Assembly (NCBI RefSeq): GCF_016801025.1
Contig: NZ_CP068983.1
Span: forward strand, 4,565,546 to 4,629,545
Source of the DNA: Paradevosia shaoguanensis
GTDB taxonomy: Bacteria; Pseudomonadota; Alphaproteobacteria; Rhizobiales; Devosiaceae
Length of the DNA stretch: 64,000 nucleotides
Reading direction: 5' to 3'
The translations under genes and the position numbers were made by a program. Shown here in pieces: positions 33,954-42,124 of the stretch. Under the pieces are notes generated by a model. It was not told the DNA's origin and did not search any database. It saw only the letters and a program-made list of their open reading frames with translations. Every line of letters begins with the position of its first letter. Position 1 is the stretch's first letter.

Positions 33954-35130
33954 TGGCCGCAAAATCCACGCAGAACGGTGCCGGTGCCGCGTGCCCCACG
34001 CGCACCGGTGCATTGCGTGATAGCGCCACCAGTGATCGTTCTAAGAGGGGGCCGGTAGCATCCGCTGACGCATAGCTCCGGCCATATCGAACAACTTGGT
34101 CAACGGCCTCGCGAAAGCGCACGGCTGCCGTATCCCCCGCGATGTATTTGACTTCGACCACCGCTGCAGCGGCACCCGCTTCGCGGTCCACCACGACCAA
34201 ATCGGGGCGCTCCGTTCCGGTGGCAATCCCGTAATCTCGCAGCGCATCGCGCACCGCCGCTTCCGAAGACTCCAGCGGAGTGGGTACGTGGTACTTGGTG
34301 ATTTGCTGCCAATAGACTGCAAAGCGCCCCGCCGTCACGATAGGGCCCGACGAGTCGGAACCGAGAAGGTGTAGGTGCAGCGTCCCGCCGCTGGCGCGCG
34401 CCAGCGCCTCGCCAATAGCCAGCCCAACCGCCAGCTCGAACCGACGCCAATCCTCCAGCGGCGCGATCAGCGCAGATCGCGCTACGCGATCCATTGCCTC
34501 TACGTCGCCGCGTTCCAACCCTTGCAGAAGACGGTAGGCTTCAACAGCCTTGCGGTAGAGCGGGCGGCGCGACCGCGCTGAATCCCGCACTGCGCCGGCG
34601 TTCGGACGCCGGCCGAGCGATACGGCCTTGAGCGGCTCGCGCAGCGCCTCGATCCTCTGGACGCGACGCATTTGCGTCTGCGCCGCCTCGATCATCGGCA
34701 GATACGGAGAATTGTCACCCTGCCACGATAGCAGCCGCGCCGTATAGGCCGCAGCTTCGCGCAATACCCACGCTAGCAGCATGTTCGGCCCTGTATTGAA
34801 GCTCCGCACCGGCTCATGTGTGACAAGAGCGGAGGGCAGGCCTGTCTGCTGGCGATAGAGCCACGTCTTACGCGCATCGATCCGTCCGCGCGCCACAGCA
34901 TCATCCACCCGTTCCCGATAGGTCAGCAGCGCCTGCGCCTCGTGCGGGCGCGCGGCAAGATACCCCACCAACGCCCGGACCGGCGCGGACATCGCCCAAT
35001 GGCCTTTGAGAATATCAACGTCGCGGCGCTGATCGAGGCGCGGAACCTCGCCATCAATCTGCGCGCCGCCCCTGAAATACCGCAGCAGCAGCCCCGCCGA
35101 ATAATCGACTATGGCCGCATCTATGGTCAT
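33898..35130 (-). CDS. McrC-like restriction subunit with PD-(D/E)XK nuclease
   Basis: 410 residues. C-terminal nuclease residues are readable as RPDLVVVDREAG then VVEVKYIAGD, an Asp and Glu-x-Lys pair as in McrC and other PD-(D/E)XK enzymes. The N-terminal part is mostly helical. The start codon overlaps the upstream McrB-like stop (TAATG), so the two are one translation unit. It is probably the cleaving subunit that pairs with the GTPase-like McrB. Sequence is divergent from E. coli McrC; the name rests on context and nuclease motif. Confidence 0.78.
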   Translation of the reverse strand: MTIDAAIVDYSAGLLLRYFRGGAQIDGEVPRLDQRRDVDILKGHWAMSAPVRALVGYLAARPHEAQALLTYRERVDDAVARGRIDARKTWLYRQQTGLPSALVTHEPVRSFNTGPNMLLAWVLREAAAYTARLLSWQGDNSPYLPMIEAAQTQMRRVQRIEALREPLKAVSLGRRPNAGAVRDSARSRRPLYRKAVEAYRLLQGLERGDVEAMDRVARSALIAPLEDWRRFELAVGLAIGEALARASGGTLHLHLLGSDSSGPIVTAGRFAVYWQQITKYHVPTPLESSEAAVRDALRDYGIATGTERPDLVVVDREAGAAAAVVEVKYIAGDTAAVRFREAVDQVVRYGRSYASADATGPLLERSLVALSRNAPVRVGHAAPAPFCVDFAAITQPHGLDAWAEAVTLHL

Positions 35131-36926
35131 TAGATCGCCACCGCTTCTAGCCTGCTTTTGACCCGCGCCGCCTGATCGGCTGAAAGCGCGAACGCTGTAG
35201 CGGTCGCATCGGCGATATTGTGCGCGTCCTGAAGCACGATGCCATCCAGCATCGGCAGCAGTACCATATCAAGCGCGTCGAGCGCGGCGCTGCGCATCGC
35301 GTCACTGGCCGGGCCGAAAAAGGCTTCGTCCGGCACAAGCTGACGGATCGCGGCTATCGCGTCGATGATCGGAGCAGAACCAATCACGCGCGCCGAGTTG
35401 ATCGCGGTCCAGACATCGGCAAGCGGGCAGGAGTCGCCCGCCGCCGGAACGGGCGCAGCAGGGTCTGTCTTCGCGATGAACGCGGCGATGAATCCCCGCA
35501 GATCGCCGGGCGCATCGACGTAGACCCAGCCGAAGCGGCGGCTGAGGGCATAGGACATCTGATAGAGCGATGCCTTATCGATGGAATTGATCGTGGCAAT
35601 CAATCGCCACGCCGCACCCGGCGAGAATTCATGATCTCCCGCCCCTCCAGGCTTCGCCTTCGGCAGGATCACATAGGGCTGGCTGTTCTTATCGGTAATG
35701 TCGGTTCGGTAGGGCAGCGTTGTCTGCTGGCCCGACAACACCGTGAACAGTGGCCCGATCACTTTGTCGATATCACAGCGGTTCAGTTCGTCGATAATGA
35801 ACGGCCGGTCGAAATCCCGTAGCAATATACCCGGCACAAAATCCACATCACCATCGCCGACCGGCTGATAGCCGCCGATAATGTCCTGCGAACTCCAATC
35901 CGAAGAACCCGTCACCAGAGTCCATTCGCCGCCCGGCAGATTGTCGGCGATCCACCGCGCCAGTGTCGTCTTGCCAGTGCCGGGCGGACCATAGAGCATA
36001 ATGTGCTGTTTGCCCGACCGCAGCAGAGCGTTGATTTGGCGGTACACGGACGGATCAACGCCAAGAAGGTCTGTGTTCTCCGGGATGTTCAATGTCGCGG
36101 GGTCGATCTCAAGGATTCCCTCATCCTCTTCCGCCGAGTCCTGCTGGGCTACGCGCGCTACTTGAGGCGGCGGACCGGCGCCATCCCATGCAGCCGTCAA
36201 TTCAGCCCTAAGCCTCGCCGCTTCATTATCATCGCTAAGATCGTAGACGGCGATTGGCCCTGCTGCCCCGCCCTGTGGATGGGCCGTAATCGCGGCTTGG
36301 AGCGCGTCCACCACTTCCCCATAGGTGATCGCCACCGGAGCGCCGCCGATCTCGACTTGCTTGGCCTCGTTCCTTGGAAGTAGTCCGATAAGCGCGGCGA
36401 AAATGTATGGAGAATCCACCCGGACGCGCTTGGTTTCGCCCGTCTCGGGGTCTTCTTCTTTGAAGACACGGAATAGCGATCCATTGGCGACGTTGAAATT
36501 GACTGGATCGGAGGACGATCCCGCCGGCTGCAACGGGCCGTGAAACACGAACAACCCCGCCACCTCAAACTCATCGGCGCGCTCAAATGCATCAGGACCG
36601 GTTTGGAGCAGCGGTAGGATTCGTACCGTCACAGCGGCAGACTGGCCCTGCGCCGTATTGACGCCGCCAATGCTGGCCTCTTCCGCCCCTTCGGGCAGCC
36701 GAGCCACAACCGGAACGGAGTTCAGATCAACTTGAAACAACCAGCGCGGCGGTTTGCCTTTGGAATAGCCGAGGTTGCCCCAATTGCCCGTCTGCGCGTC
36801 GATAGTGTGATTCCCAAGATTGCTCCCGCCCTTTGAGCCGGGTCTTTGGAATAGAAGATTCTGATCGCGTAGAAACGTGCTGAACCAACTGAAGACTTTC
36901 TGCCGGTTCTCTTGCCCCTTTGCCAT
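35130..36926 (-). CDS. McrB-like AAA+ motor of a restriction system
   Basis: 598 residues, start MAKGQENRQKVF chosen for a GGAG site six bases ahead. The AAA+ domain in the C-terminal half has Walker A GPPGTGKTTLA at about 321, Walker B FIIDELNRCD and the sensor region ATINSIDKASLYQMSYALSRRF, all in the McrB style. The N-terminal 290 residues are unfamiliar, beginning with a short basic segment and FQVDLNSVPVV, and may be the DNA-recognition domain. McrB GTPases form rings that translocate DNA and drive McrC. Confidence 0.85.
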   Translation of the reverse strand: MAKGQENRQKVFSWFSTFLRDQNLLFQRPGSKGGSNLGNHTIDAQTGNWGNLGYSKGKPPRWLFQVDLNSVPVVARLPEGAEEASIGGVNTAQGQSAAVTVRILPLLQTGPDAFERADEFEVAGLFVFHGPLQPAGSSSDPVNFNVANGSLFRVFKEEDPETGETKRVRVDSPYIFAALIGLLPRNEAKQVEIGGAPVAITYGEVVDALQAAITAHPQGGAAGPIAVYDLSDDNEAARLRAELTAAWDGAGPPPQVARVAQQDSAEEDEGILEIDPATLNIPENTDLLGVDPSVYRQINALLRSGKQHIMLYGPPGTGKTTLARWIADNLPGGEWTLVTGSSDWSSQDIIGGYQPVGDGDVDFVPGILLRDFDRPFIIDELNRCDIDKVIGPLFTVLSGQQTTLPYRTDITDKNSQPYVILPKAKPGGAGDHEFSPGAAWRLIATINSIDKASLYQMSYALSRRFGWVYVDAPGDLRGFIAAFIAKTDPAAPVPAAGDSCPLADVWTAINSARVIGSAPIIDAIAAIRQLVPDEAFFGPASDAMRSAALDALDMVLLPMLDGIVLQDAHNIADATATAFALSADQAARVKSRLEAVAI

Positions 36927-37342
36927 TGTCACTCCGCGTCCTGTGGTTGCTGCCCAAATACGAGGCAGCAGCAAATGATCTCTTCCTGATTCCCCGCACT
37001 TTCTCCGACTCCTACCAAAAAGATTAGGTTTTGGGATTCTTAATCAACCGATGACCGAAGTTCTAACACAGCCTTGCCCGCCCGGACCCCGTCAACGCGG
37101 CTAGTGCTGTGTCTTTGCTGAACACGACGGAAGAGTCGCTAAGGGCGTTGCCCTCGCGCGGCGCAAGAAAACTCTCCGGCCTTTCGCGGCATAAACGGCC
37201 CGCTCCCCGCAAGCGGGTCCCCTCCATTTATTCCACGGTGCCAAAGACTTTTCCTGCGCCTTGCTACCCGTGGCTCGCCGCCGGGCAAGGGTTCAGGAGC
37301 GGCGCTTCGCTGCTCTGAACCCCAAACCCGAGGATCAGAGAC
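36927..37342. other. intergenic region between the mcrB-like gene and ardA
   Basis: 416 bp without a clear gene. It includes an inverted repeat acacagc (37066-37072) and gctgtgt (37106-37112), and a GC-rich stretch of small hairpins at 37140-37320. The mcrB promoter should be in the left part; the ardA promoter in the right. The text is of a type often seen before ardA in such elements. Nothing more specific was found. Confidence 0.4.
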
Positions 37343-37873
37343 ATGACCAATCTTTCCGACAGCAATCCCCGCATCTATGTCGCCTGCCTTGCAGCCTACA
37401 ATAACGGCTATCTGCACGGGGCTTGGATCGACGCGGATCAGGCCCCGGACGAAATCAGGGATGAGATTGCCGCCATGCTCGCACGATCCCCCATCGAGCA
37501 CGCGGAGGAATATGCCATCCATGATTATGAGGGCTTCGAGGGCGTCACGATCAGCGAATATGCCGGCATCGACACCGTGGCACGCATGGGCGCTTTCATC
37601 GCCGAGCATGGCGCGCTAGGCGCTGGCCTGCTGGATCAGTGCGACGATGACATTGACCAAGCCGAAACCGCCTTGCGGGACTGCTATCACGGCCAGTTCG
37701 CCAGCCTTGCCGACTTCATGGAGGACTTGACCGCTGAAAGCGGCGTCACGATCCCCGAGGCGCTGCGCTACTACATTGATTGGAAAGCAATGGCCCGTGA
37801 CGCTGAAATGAACGGCGAGTTTTTCACAGTCGAAACCGCACATGACGAGGTGCATGTGTTTTCCAGCCAATGA
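37343..37873 (+). CDS. ardA: antirestriction protein ArdA
   Basis: 176 residues, acidic throughout, as expected for a DNA mimic. The opening NPRIYVACLAAYNNGYLHGAWIDA and the middle YEGFEGVTISEYAGID are typical ArdA. ArdA folds as a long curved protein that resembles bent B-DNA and blocks type I restriction enzymes, letting an incoming element escape cleavage. It stands beside the element's own restriction cluster. Charge and length (about 165-180) are normal. Confidence 0.93.
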   Translation: MTNLSDSNPRIYVACLAAYNNGYLHGAWIDADQAPDEIRDEIAAMLARSPIEHAEEYAIHDYEGFEGVTISEYAGIDTVARMGAFIAEHGALGAGLLDQCDDDIDQAETALRDCYHGQFASLADFMEDLTAESGVTIPEALRYYIDWKAMARDAEMNGEFFTVETAHDEVHVFSSQ

Positions 37874-38072
37874 AAGCCGGAGCGCCTTGCCCGCATTTCG
37901 CGGGCGGGCGTATCGCGGAATCATAGAAATAGTGTTAAGCAGAAAATAACCAAGAATGATCGGGCTGACCGCTCAAGGTATCTGCTTTGATCGGCTTCTA
38001 TATTTCTAGCGATCTTTGAACCTCTAAGGGCTGGGCGCTGCCTTGCGCGCCCCGGCTTTGGGAGGTGACGCC

Positions 38073-38288
38073 ATGCTTAGCATCGACTGGCGTTCGCCGG
38101 TGGCATACAGGCACGCGAAGCACATTTCGGCCGCCGGTTTCGCTTGGGAATATCTGCGCCGGAATGACGATTATCGTCAGGAGTTCCAGACTATCGCACT
38201 AAGCGGCGGACCGTCCGGCCGTGACCTTGAAGCGTTCGCGGATCGCTGGGGGTTGCGATTTCCCGTGCGATCCCGACGCGCCGCATGA
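38073..38288 (+). CDS. DUF6499 (transcriptional regulator-like) domain protein
   Basis: 71 residues, starting MLSIDWRSPVAYRH after a GGAGG site seven bases ahead. DWRSPVAYRH and FAWEYLRRNDDYRQEF are the DUF6499 signature, a small DNA-binding-like domain found in conjugative elements, usually fused to or beside DUF2285. The frame ends soon after GLRFP, while the next gene in another frame continues with a matching DUF2285 part, so this may be the first half of one protein (see the next entry). Confidence 0.78.
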   Translation: MLSIDWRSPVAYRHAKHISAAGFAWEYLRRNDDYRQEFQTIALSGGPSGRDLEAFADRWGLRFPVRSRRAA

Positions 38289-38856
38289 CCGGCCGACGCC
38301 AATCTGGAGTCCGAACCTTCTACCGCAAGCGGTGATGTTGTCGCCGGTCGAGCATAAGGACGGCGACACCGAACCGATATTGACGCTGGCCCATCTCGCC
38401 GGCCTCGATCTGCGCCGCGCTGCCGATGGCTGGCATGGTATCTGGCAGGTTGATGGCGTCACACATCAATTCTGGCTTCCCGAAGCGGTGCCCGACGCAG
38501 CCGCCTTCTATGCCTTCACCCTGCCAATGGATTCCTTTCTGGAGCTGCGCGCCCACGCTGCCCGCCGTTTCTGGCGGTCCCTCAACGGCCGCGCGCCCGG
38601 TCCCGACTTCCGGGCCGTTCCTGCCCAACTCCGGCAATGGCATATCCTGTCCCTGCGCGCGCTCGACGCCCGGCTGCGCGGCGAGAGTTATCGCACCATC
38701 GCCAAAGTTCTGCTCGGCTTTCGCGGCACCAAGGAAGACTTTGAGAACGATCCGCGCAAGAACAAGGCCCGCCGCCTGGTCGCGCACGGTATCAAGATGA
38801 TGCGCGGCGGCTATCGCCTGCTGCTTCACTACCCGATCAAGCCCGGCAAGCGTTGA
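38221..38856 (+). CDS. DUF2285 domain protein, overlapping the DUF6499 gene
   Basis: Up to 211 residues from a GTG. The end RQWHILSLRALDARLRGESYRTIAKVLLGF and KARRLVAHGIKMMRGGYRLLLHY are the DUF2285 helix-turn-helix-like region. The beginning (FPCDPDAPHDRPTPIWSPNL) reads as the direct continuation of the DUF6499 frame, so a single +1 shift at TTT-CCC-G near 38262 would make one fused protein, the usual form in relatives. Either the gene is frameshifted or translation slips. Upstream ATG at 38334 is an alternative start for a shorter protein. Confidence 0.7.
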   Translation: MTLKRSRIAGGCDFPCDPDAPHDRPTPIWSPNLLPQAVMLSPVEHKDGDTEPILTLAHLAGLDLRRAADGWHGIWQVDGVTHQFWLPEAVPDAAAFYAFTLPMDSFLELRAHAARRFWRSLNGRAPGPDFRAVPAQLRQWHILSLRALDARLRGESYRTIAKVLLGFRGTKEDFENDPRKNKARRLVAHGIKMMRGGYRLLLHYPIKPGKR

Positions 38857-38872
38857 TCGGGAGGCGTCGCCC

Positions 38873-39166
38873 TCACGCCTTGTTGGCTGCCGCCTGCTCC
38901 AGAATCTTGCGATAGCCCTCACGCGAAAGCCATTGCGCGCGTTCGAGATGGCTTTGCCAGCAACGATAGGTCCGAAATTCCTCGGCAGCCGCATCGCGGT
39001 GCAGCACGATCCGCGCGACTTCCTTCCAGTCCGCGCCCTCGGCCGTCGCATCGAGAAGGCGCAGATAGGTGACGTAGTGGCGTTCGTCATAGGTGGTTAT
39101 GGTGTCGCCGGTCGGCGCTTCGTCGTCCACATCGGGATCGAGTTCGACAGGAACCCGCATAGTCAT
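38873..39166 (-). CDS. small DUF2285-like protein
   Basis: 97 residues starting MTMRVPVELDPD, chosen because GGGGA lies just before the ATG. The end (DERHYVTYLRLLDATAEGADWKEVARIVLHRDAA) resembles the DUF2285 C-terminal domain, with a predicted helix-turn-helix. It is convergent with the larger DUF2285 gene. Such small regulators are typical in this part of Trb-type ICEs, where they are placed before the AlpA-like gene. Function unknown. Confidence 0.72.
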   Translation of the reverse strand: MTMRVPVELDPDVDDEAPTGDTITTYDERHYVTYLRLLDATAEGADWKEVARIVLHRDAAAEEFRTYRCWQSHLERAQWLSREGYRKILEQAAANKA

Positions 39167-39620
39167 TCCCCGTATCCGAGAGAGCTTGTCTGCGGTGCGC
39201 CCCCGCAAACGATTCTCTCTGACTCTTGGTGATCGGGGAGTTAGTAACCGTCACGAAACGGCCCCATGGCCTTTAGCTCGGAAAGCCTGTTGTATACGCC
39301 ACAGGCTCCCCGACCATAGGTCAAGGAGTTGGTGCCGTTCTGGCTGACACCGGCCATCCGTGAGGGGTTACTACGCCCCAGAGCAGCGCGTCTGCTCCAC
39401 CCACAATCTTAGCCGAGCTGCGCGCGAATGTCTTTGCCTATTCGGCGAGGCAGGCACCGAGCCGCTGAAATCCCTCACCTATTGGCGGCACACCGCCCCG
39501 AAGGGGGTGCCGCCAGCGCATAGGCGCAAATGCGGCACGCTACGCGCCGCCGATCCCTCGCCATGGTTCGCCACAGTCCGCTGCCGCCCCCGGCAGCCCA
39601 ATCCCGACTGGAGGTGATCC
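39167..39620. other. intergenic region before the AlpA-like gene
   Basis: 454 bp with no clear gene. It is GC-rich and rich in short inverted repeats (for example ggggtgccgcc near 39505). A good GGAGG site occurs seven bases before the AlpA-like start at 39621. It should hold the promoters for the rightward AlpA-RepA operon and the leftward small DUF2285 gene. No other recognisable element. Confidence 0.4.
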
Positions 39621-39890
39621 ATGCCCAACTCGCTTGCGGGCCTGCCGCCGCGCCTGTTGCGCACCAAGGAAGCAGCGCGCTTCCTCGGCATATCCATCCG
39701 AACCCTTGAGAAACATCGCACCTACGGCACCGGCCCGACCTATCGCAAGGTCGGCGGTCGCGTCCTCTACACCGTCCGCGATCTAGAAGACTGGAGCGCG
39801 GTCGGCGAACGCAAATCCACCCGCGACAAGACCGCCGGCACGGTCTTTCCCGCGCGTCCGCTCACACCCGAAGAACGGGACGAGTGCTAG
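39621..39890 (+). CDS. AlpA/excisionase-like helix-turn-helix protein
   Basis: 89 residues. RTKEAARFLGISIRTLEKHRTYGTGPTYRKVGGRVLYTVRDLEDW is the MerR-like winged helix of AlpA/Xis regulators. These small proteins bind at element ends or promoters and promote excision or control of phage-like genes. It starts after a GGAGG and its stop codon abuts the repA start, so the two share a transcript. Length is normal. Confidence 0.88.
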   Translation: MPNSLAGLPPRLLRTKEAARFLGISIRTLEKHRTYGTGPTYRKVGGRVLYTVRDLEDWSAVGERKSTRDKTAGTVFPARPLTPEERDEC

Positions 39891-40967
39891 ATGCTGCGCG
39901 AGGACGATCACGCCCGCGCGCAGCCGACCGAGAACAGCGAGCGCAGCCGCCTAGACCCCTTCGTGGTCGCAACGGGCGATGCGCCGCCGCGCGACCAGCG
40001 CGACTTGATGGAACGGCCGTTTTTCTCGCTGGCGAAGACCCCGCGCACCAAGCCGATTCTCTACAAGGCCGCCGACATAGAGGTGCAGGTGTTCGGGATG
40101 CCCGAGCATGGCATGGCGACCATTTGGGACGCCGATGTGCTGATATGGGCGGCCTCGCAGATTGTCGCGGCCGAGAATGACGGCCTCACGACTTCGCGCT
40201 TCGTCCGGTTCACGCCCTACCACCTGTTGCGCGCCATCGGGCGGCCGACCGGCAATCACCAATACCGGCTTCTGAAAGCCGCTCTGGCGCGGCTGCAATC
40301 CACCGTCATCGCCACCACCATTCGCAACGGCCCGCATTGGCGTCGCCGGCAATTCTCTTGGATCAACGAATGGGAGGAAATGACGACGCGCGCCGGCTGC
40401 GTCGAGGGCATGGAGTTCGTCCTGCCCGAATGGTTCTACAACAGCGTCATCGACCGCTCGCTGGTCCTGACCATCGACCCGGCCTATTTCGGCCTGACTG
40501 GCGGCATCGAGCGATGGCTTTACCGCGTCGCCAGAAAGCACGCCGGGCACCAGCGCCATGGCTGGATTTTCGAGGTCGCGCACCTTCATCAGAAATCCGG
40601 CAGCCTCGCGCGGCCGTCCGACTTCGCGCTCGACCTGCGCCGGATCGCGGCCCGCCAGAAACTCCCCGGCTACCGCCTCCAGATCGAGCGGGAAGACGGC
40701 CGCGAGCTGCTGCGCATCCGCCCCGAAAACTCATCAACAGGCACTGTTGATAACCCTGTTAATGCCATCGGCAGATCAGGCGCACGGGGTATCGGCACAT
40801 CAGGCGCACGACTATCGGCAGATCAGGCGCACGAACCGCAGCTAACGCTTTGGCCTGAAAAGCGGAATCCGACCGCTAACTTATCTAACAGAGAATCTAA
40901 CTCTTTTTCTTTGACGCGCGCGCAGGCGAAGCGTGGTGCCGGTTCTGCCGGGAACGGCGAGCCATGA
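39891..40967 (+). CDS. repA: replication initiator protein A
   Basis: 358 residues. The conserved RepA/RPA core (RDLMERPFFSLAKTPRTKPILY, then FGMPEHGMATIWDADVLIWAASQIV) is followed by two winged-helix regions. It initiates plasmid-type replication, which for an ICE helps keep the circular form. The 3' part carries three iteron-like repeats (separate entry). The start abuts the AlpA-like stop. In related elements repA is followed by parA; here the next gene is DUF2840, so parA is missing. Confidence 0.9.
   Translation: MLREDDHARAQPTENSERSRLDPFVVATGDAPPRDQRDLMERPFFSLAKTPRTKPILYKAADIEVQVFGMPEHGMATIWDADVLIWAASQIVAAENDGLTTSRFVRFTPYHLLRAIGRPTGNHQYRLLKAALARLQSTVIATTIRNGPHWRRRQFSWINEWEEMTTRAGCVEGMEFVLPEWFYNSVIDRSLVLTIDPAYFGLTGGIERWLYRVARKHAGHQRHGWIFEVAHLHQKSGSLARPSDFALDLRRIAARQKLPGYRLQIEREDGRELLRIRPENSSTGTVDNPVNAIGRSGARGIGTSGARLSADQAHEPQLTLWPEKRNPTANLSNRESNSFSLTRAQAKRGAGSAGNGEP
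40745..40917 (+). other. putative replication origin inside and after the end of repA
   Basis: Three direct repeats of atcggcagatcaggcgcacg at 40767-40786, 40791-40810 and 40814-40833 (second copy with one change, c for g). Steps are 24 and 23 bases, so the third copy is out of codon register: conservation is at DNA level. A DnaA-box-like tgttgataa lies upstream (40745-40753) and an AT-rich strip follows (40877-40917). This is the arrangement of an iteron-controlled oriV. Confidence 0.65.
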
Positions 40968-41028
40968 CGCCCGCCGTTGACGCAGCGCACGCGCGCAATC
41001 CCCACCAACACATCGCCGGAGACGCACA

Positions 41029-41547
41029 ATGACCCGTCGCGCCCATCGCAGCGCGCACGGCCGTCCGCTGCCGGACGGGCCTGCGCCCTTCACCACATTG
41101 GTCGAGCTGACTTTCGAGAAACGCCGCATCGAGCATTGGATCAGGTTCGGCCGCAAGAGCTATGAACAGATCATCGACCGCCGCCGTAGCGTGGTCGGCT
41201 TCGCGCCGGGCAGCGTCTTCGCCTTCGTCCGATGGGCGAATGGCGAGCATGGCACGGTCGTTTCCCGCATCGACATTGTGCGGGCCATCGGGCGCGGCGA
41301 GCCGTTCCAGACATTGCCGTTCGTCCGCCCCGGCGGCGAAATCCTGTTGCGGCTCGATAGCTGGCCGAAGGTGCAGCGCGGGCTTGCCGCCATCGACGCC
41401 GTGGAATCGCTCGGCCTCGATCCGGCCGACGCCGCACCGGAGCATTGGCGGCACGTCCACAACCGTTTGACCGCCAATCTGGAGCCGCACGCCTACACGC
41501 CCGAGCGACATGCCGCGTGGCTTCACCGCCGAAGGATCGAGCCATGA
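41029..41547 (+). CDS. DUF2840 domain protein
   Basis: 172 residues. LTTLVELTFEKRRIEHWIRFGRK-like text and SVFAFVRWANGEHGT are DUF2840, a family known only from conjugative elements of alpha- and betaproteobacteria, always next to the TraF peptidase. No catalytic motif is apparent. It overlaps the traF start by four bases (ATGA). It probably has an auxiliary role in pilin processing or transfer, but this is guessed from position. Confidence 0.87.
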   Translation: MTRRAHRSAHGRPLPDGPAPFTTLVELTFEKRRIEHWIRFGRKSYEQIIDRRRSVVGFAPGSVFAFVRWANGEHGTVVSRIDIVRAIGRGEPFQTLPFVRPGGEILLRLDSWPKVQRGLAAIDAVESLGLDPADAAPEHWRHVHNRLTANLEPHAYTPERHAAWLHRRRIEP

Positions 41548-42089
41548 CGCGCCGCCGCACCCTCACGGTGACGGCGCTCGCCGCCATCGGCATCGCCGCC
41601 GCCAGCGCCGTCGATTGGCCCGTGAAACTCATCTGGAACGCGACGGCCAGCGCACCCATCGGCTTCTATACCGTCGAGCCGGCCGAGCGGATCGAGGTGC
41701 CCGAGCTGGTCGCCGTCATGCCGCCCGAACCGCTCGCTGCCTTCATGGCCGAGCGCGGCTATATCGCGCGCGGCGTCCCGCTGTTGAAGCGCGTTGTCGG
41801 CCTGCCGGGACAGCGGGTTTGCCGCTTGCGATCCACGATCACGGTTGACGGGATCGAGATGGGCGAGGCGCTGGAGCGCGACAGCCTCGGCCGCGATCTG
41901 CCCGTCTGGCGGGGCTGCCGAGTGATCGGCGACGACCAGCTTTTCCTCATGAATTGGGAAGTCCGCGACAGCCTCGACGGCCGCTACTTCGGACTCACCC
42001 CCGCAGCTTCCGTCATCGGCCGAGCGGTCCCGCTCTGGACCGATGAGGAAGGCGTCGGCCGCTACGAGTGGCGCGCACCGACGCACTGA
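41544..42089 (+). CDS. traF: conjugative transfer signal peptidase TraF
   Basis: 181 residues, S26C family. One membrane segment near the N-terminus, then the catalytic Ser in SAPIGFY and the catalytic Lys in LLKRVVGLPGQRV. The enzyme processes (and in IncP plasmids cyclises) the TrbC pilin. The long frame starts earlier, but the ATG at 41544 overlaps the DUF2840 stop and gives MTRRRTLTVTALAAIG, a normal membrane-anchoring start. Confidence 0.92.
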   Translation: MTRRRTLTVTALAAIGIAAASAVDWPVKLIWNATASAPIGFYTVEPAERIEVPELVAVMPPEPLAAFMAERGYIARGVPLLKRVVGLPGQRVCRLRSTITVDGIEMGEALERDSLGRDLPVWRGCRVIGDDQLFLMNWEVRDSLDGRYFGLTPAASVIGRAVPLWTDEEGVGRYEWRAPTH

Positions 42090-42124
42090 AACCATCCCCG
42101 AAAGCCAATCACAGGAGATTTCCC

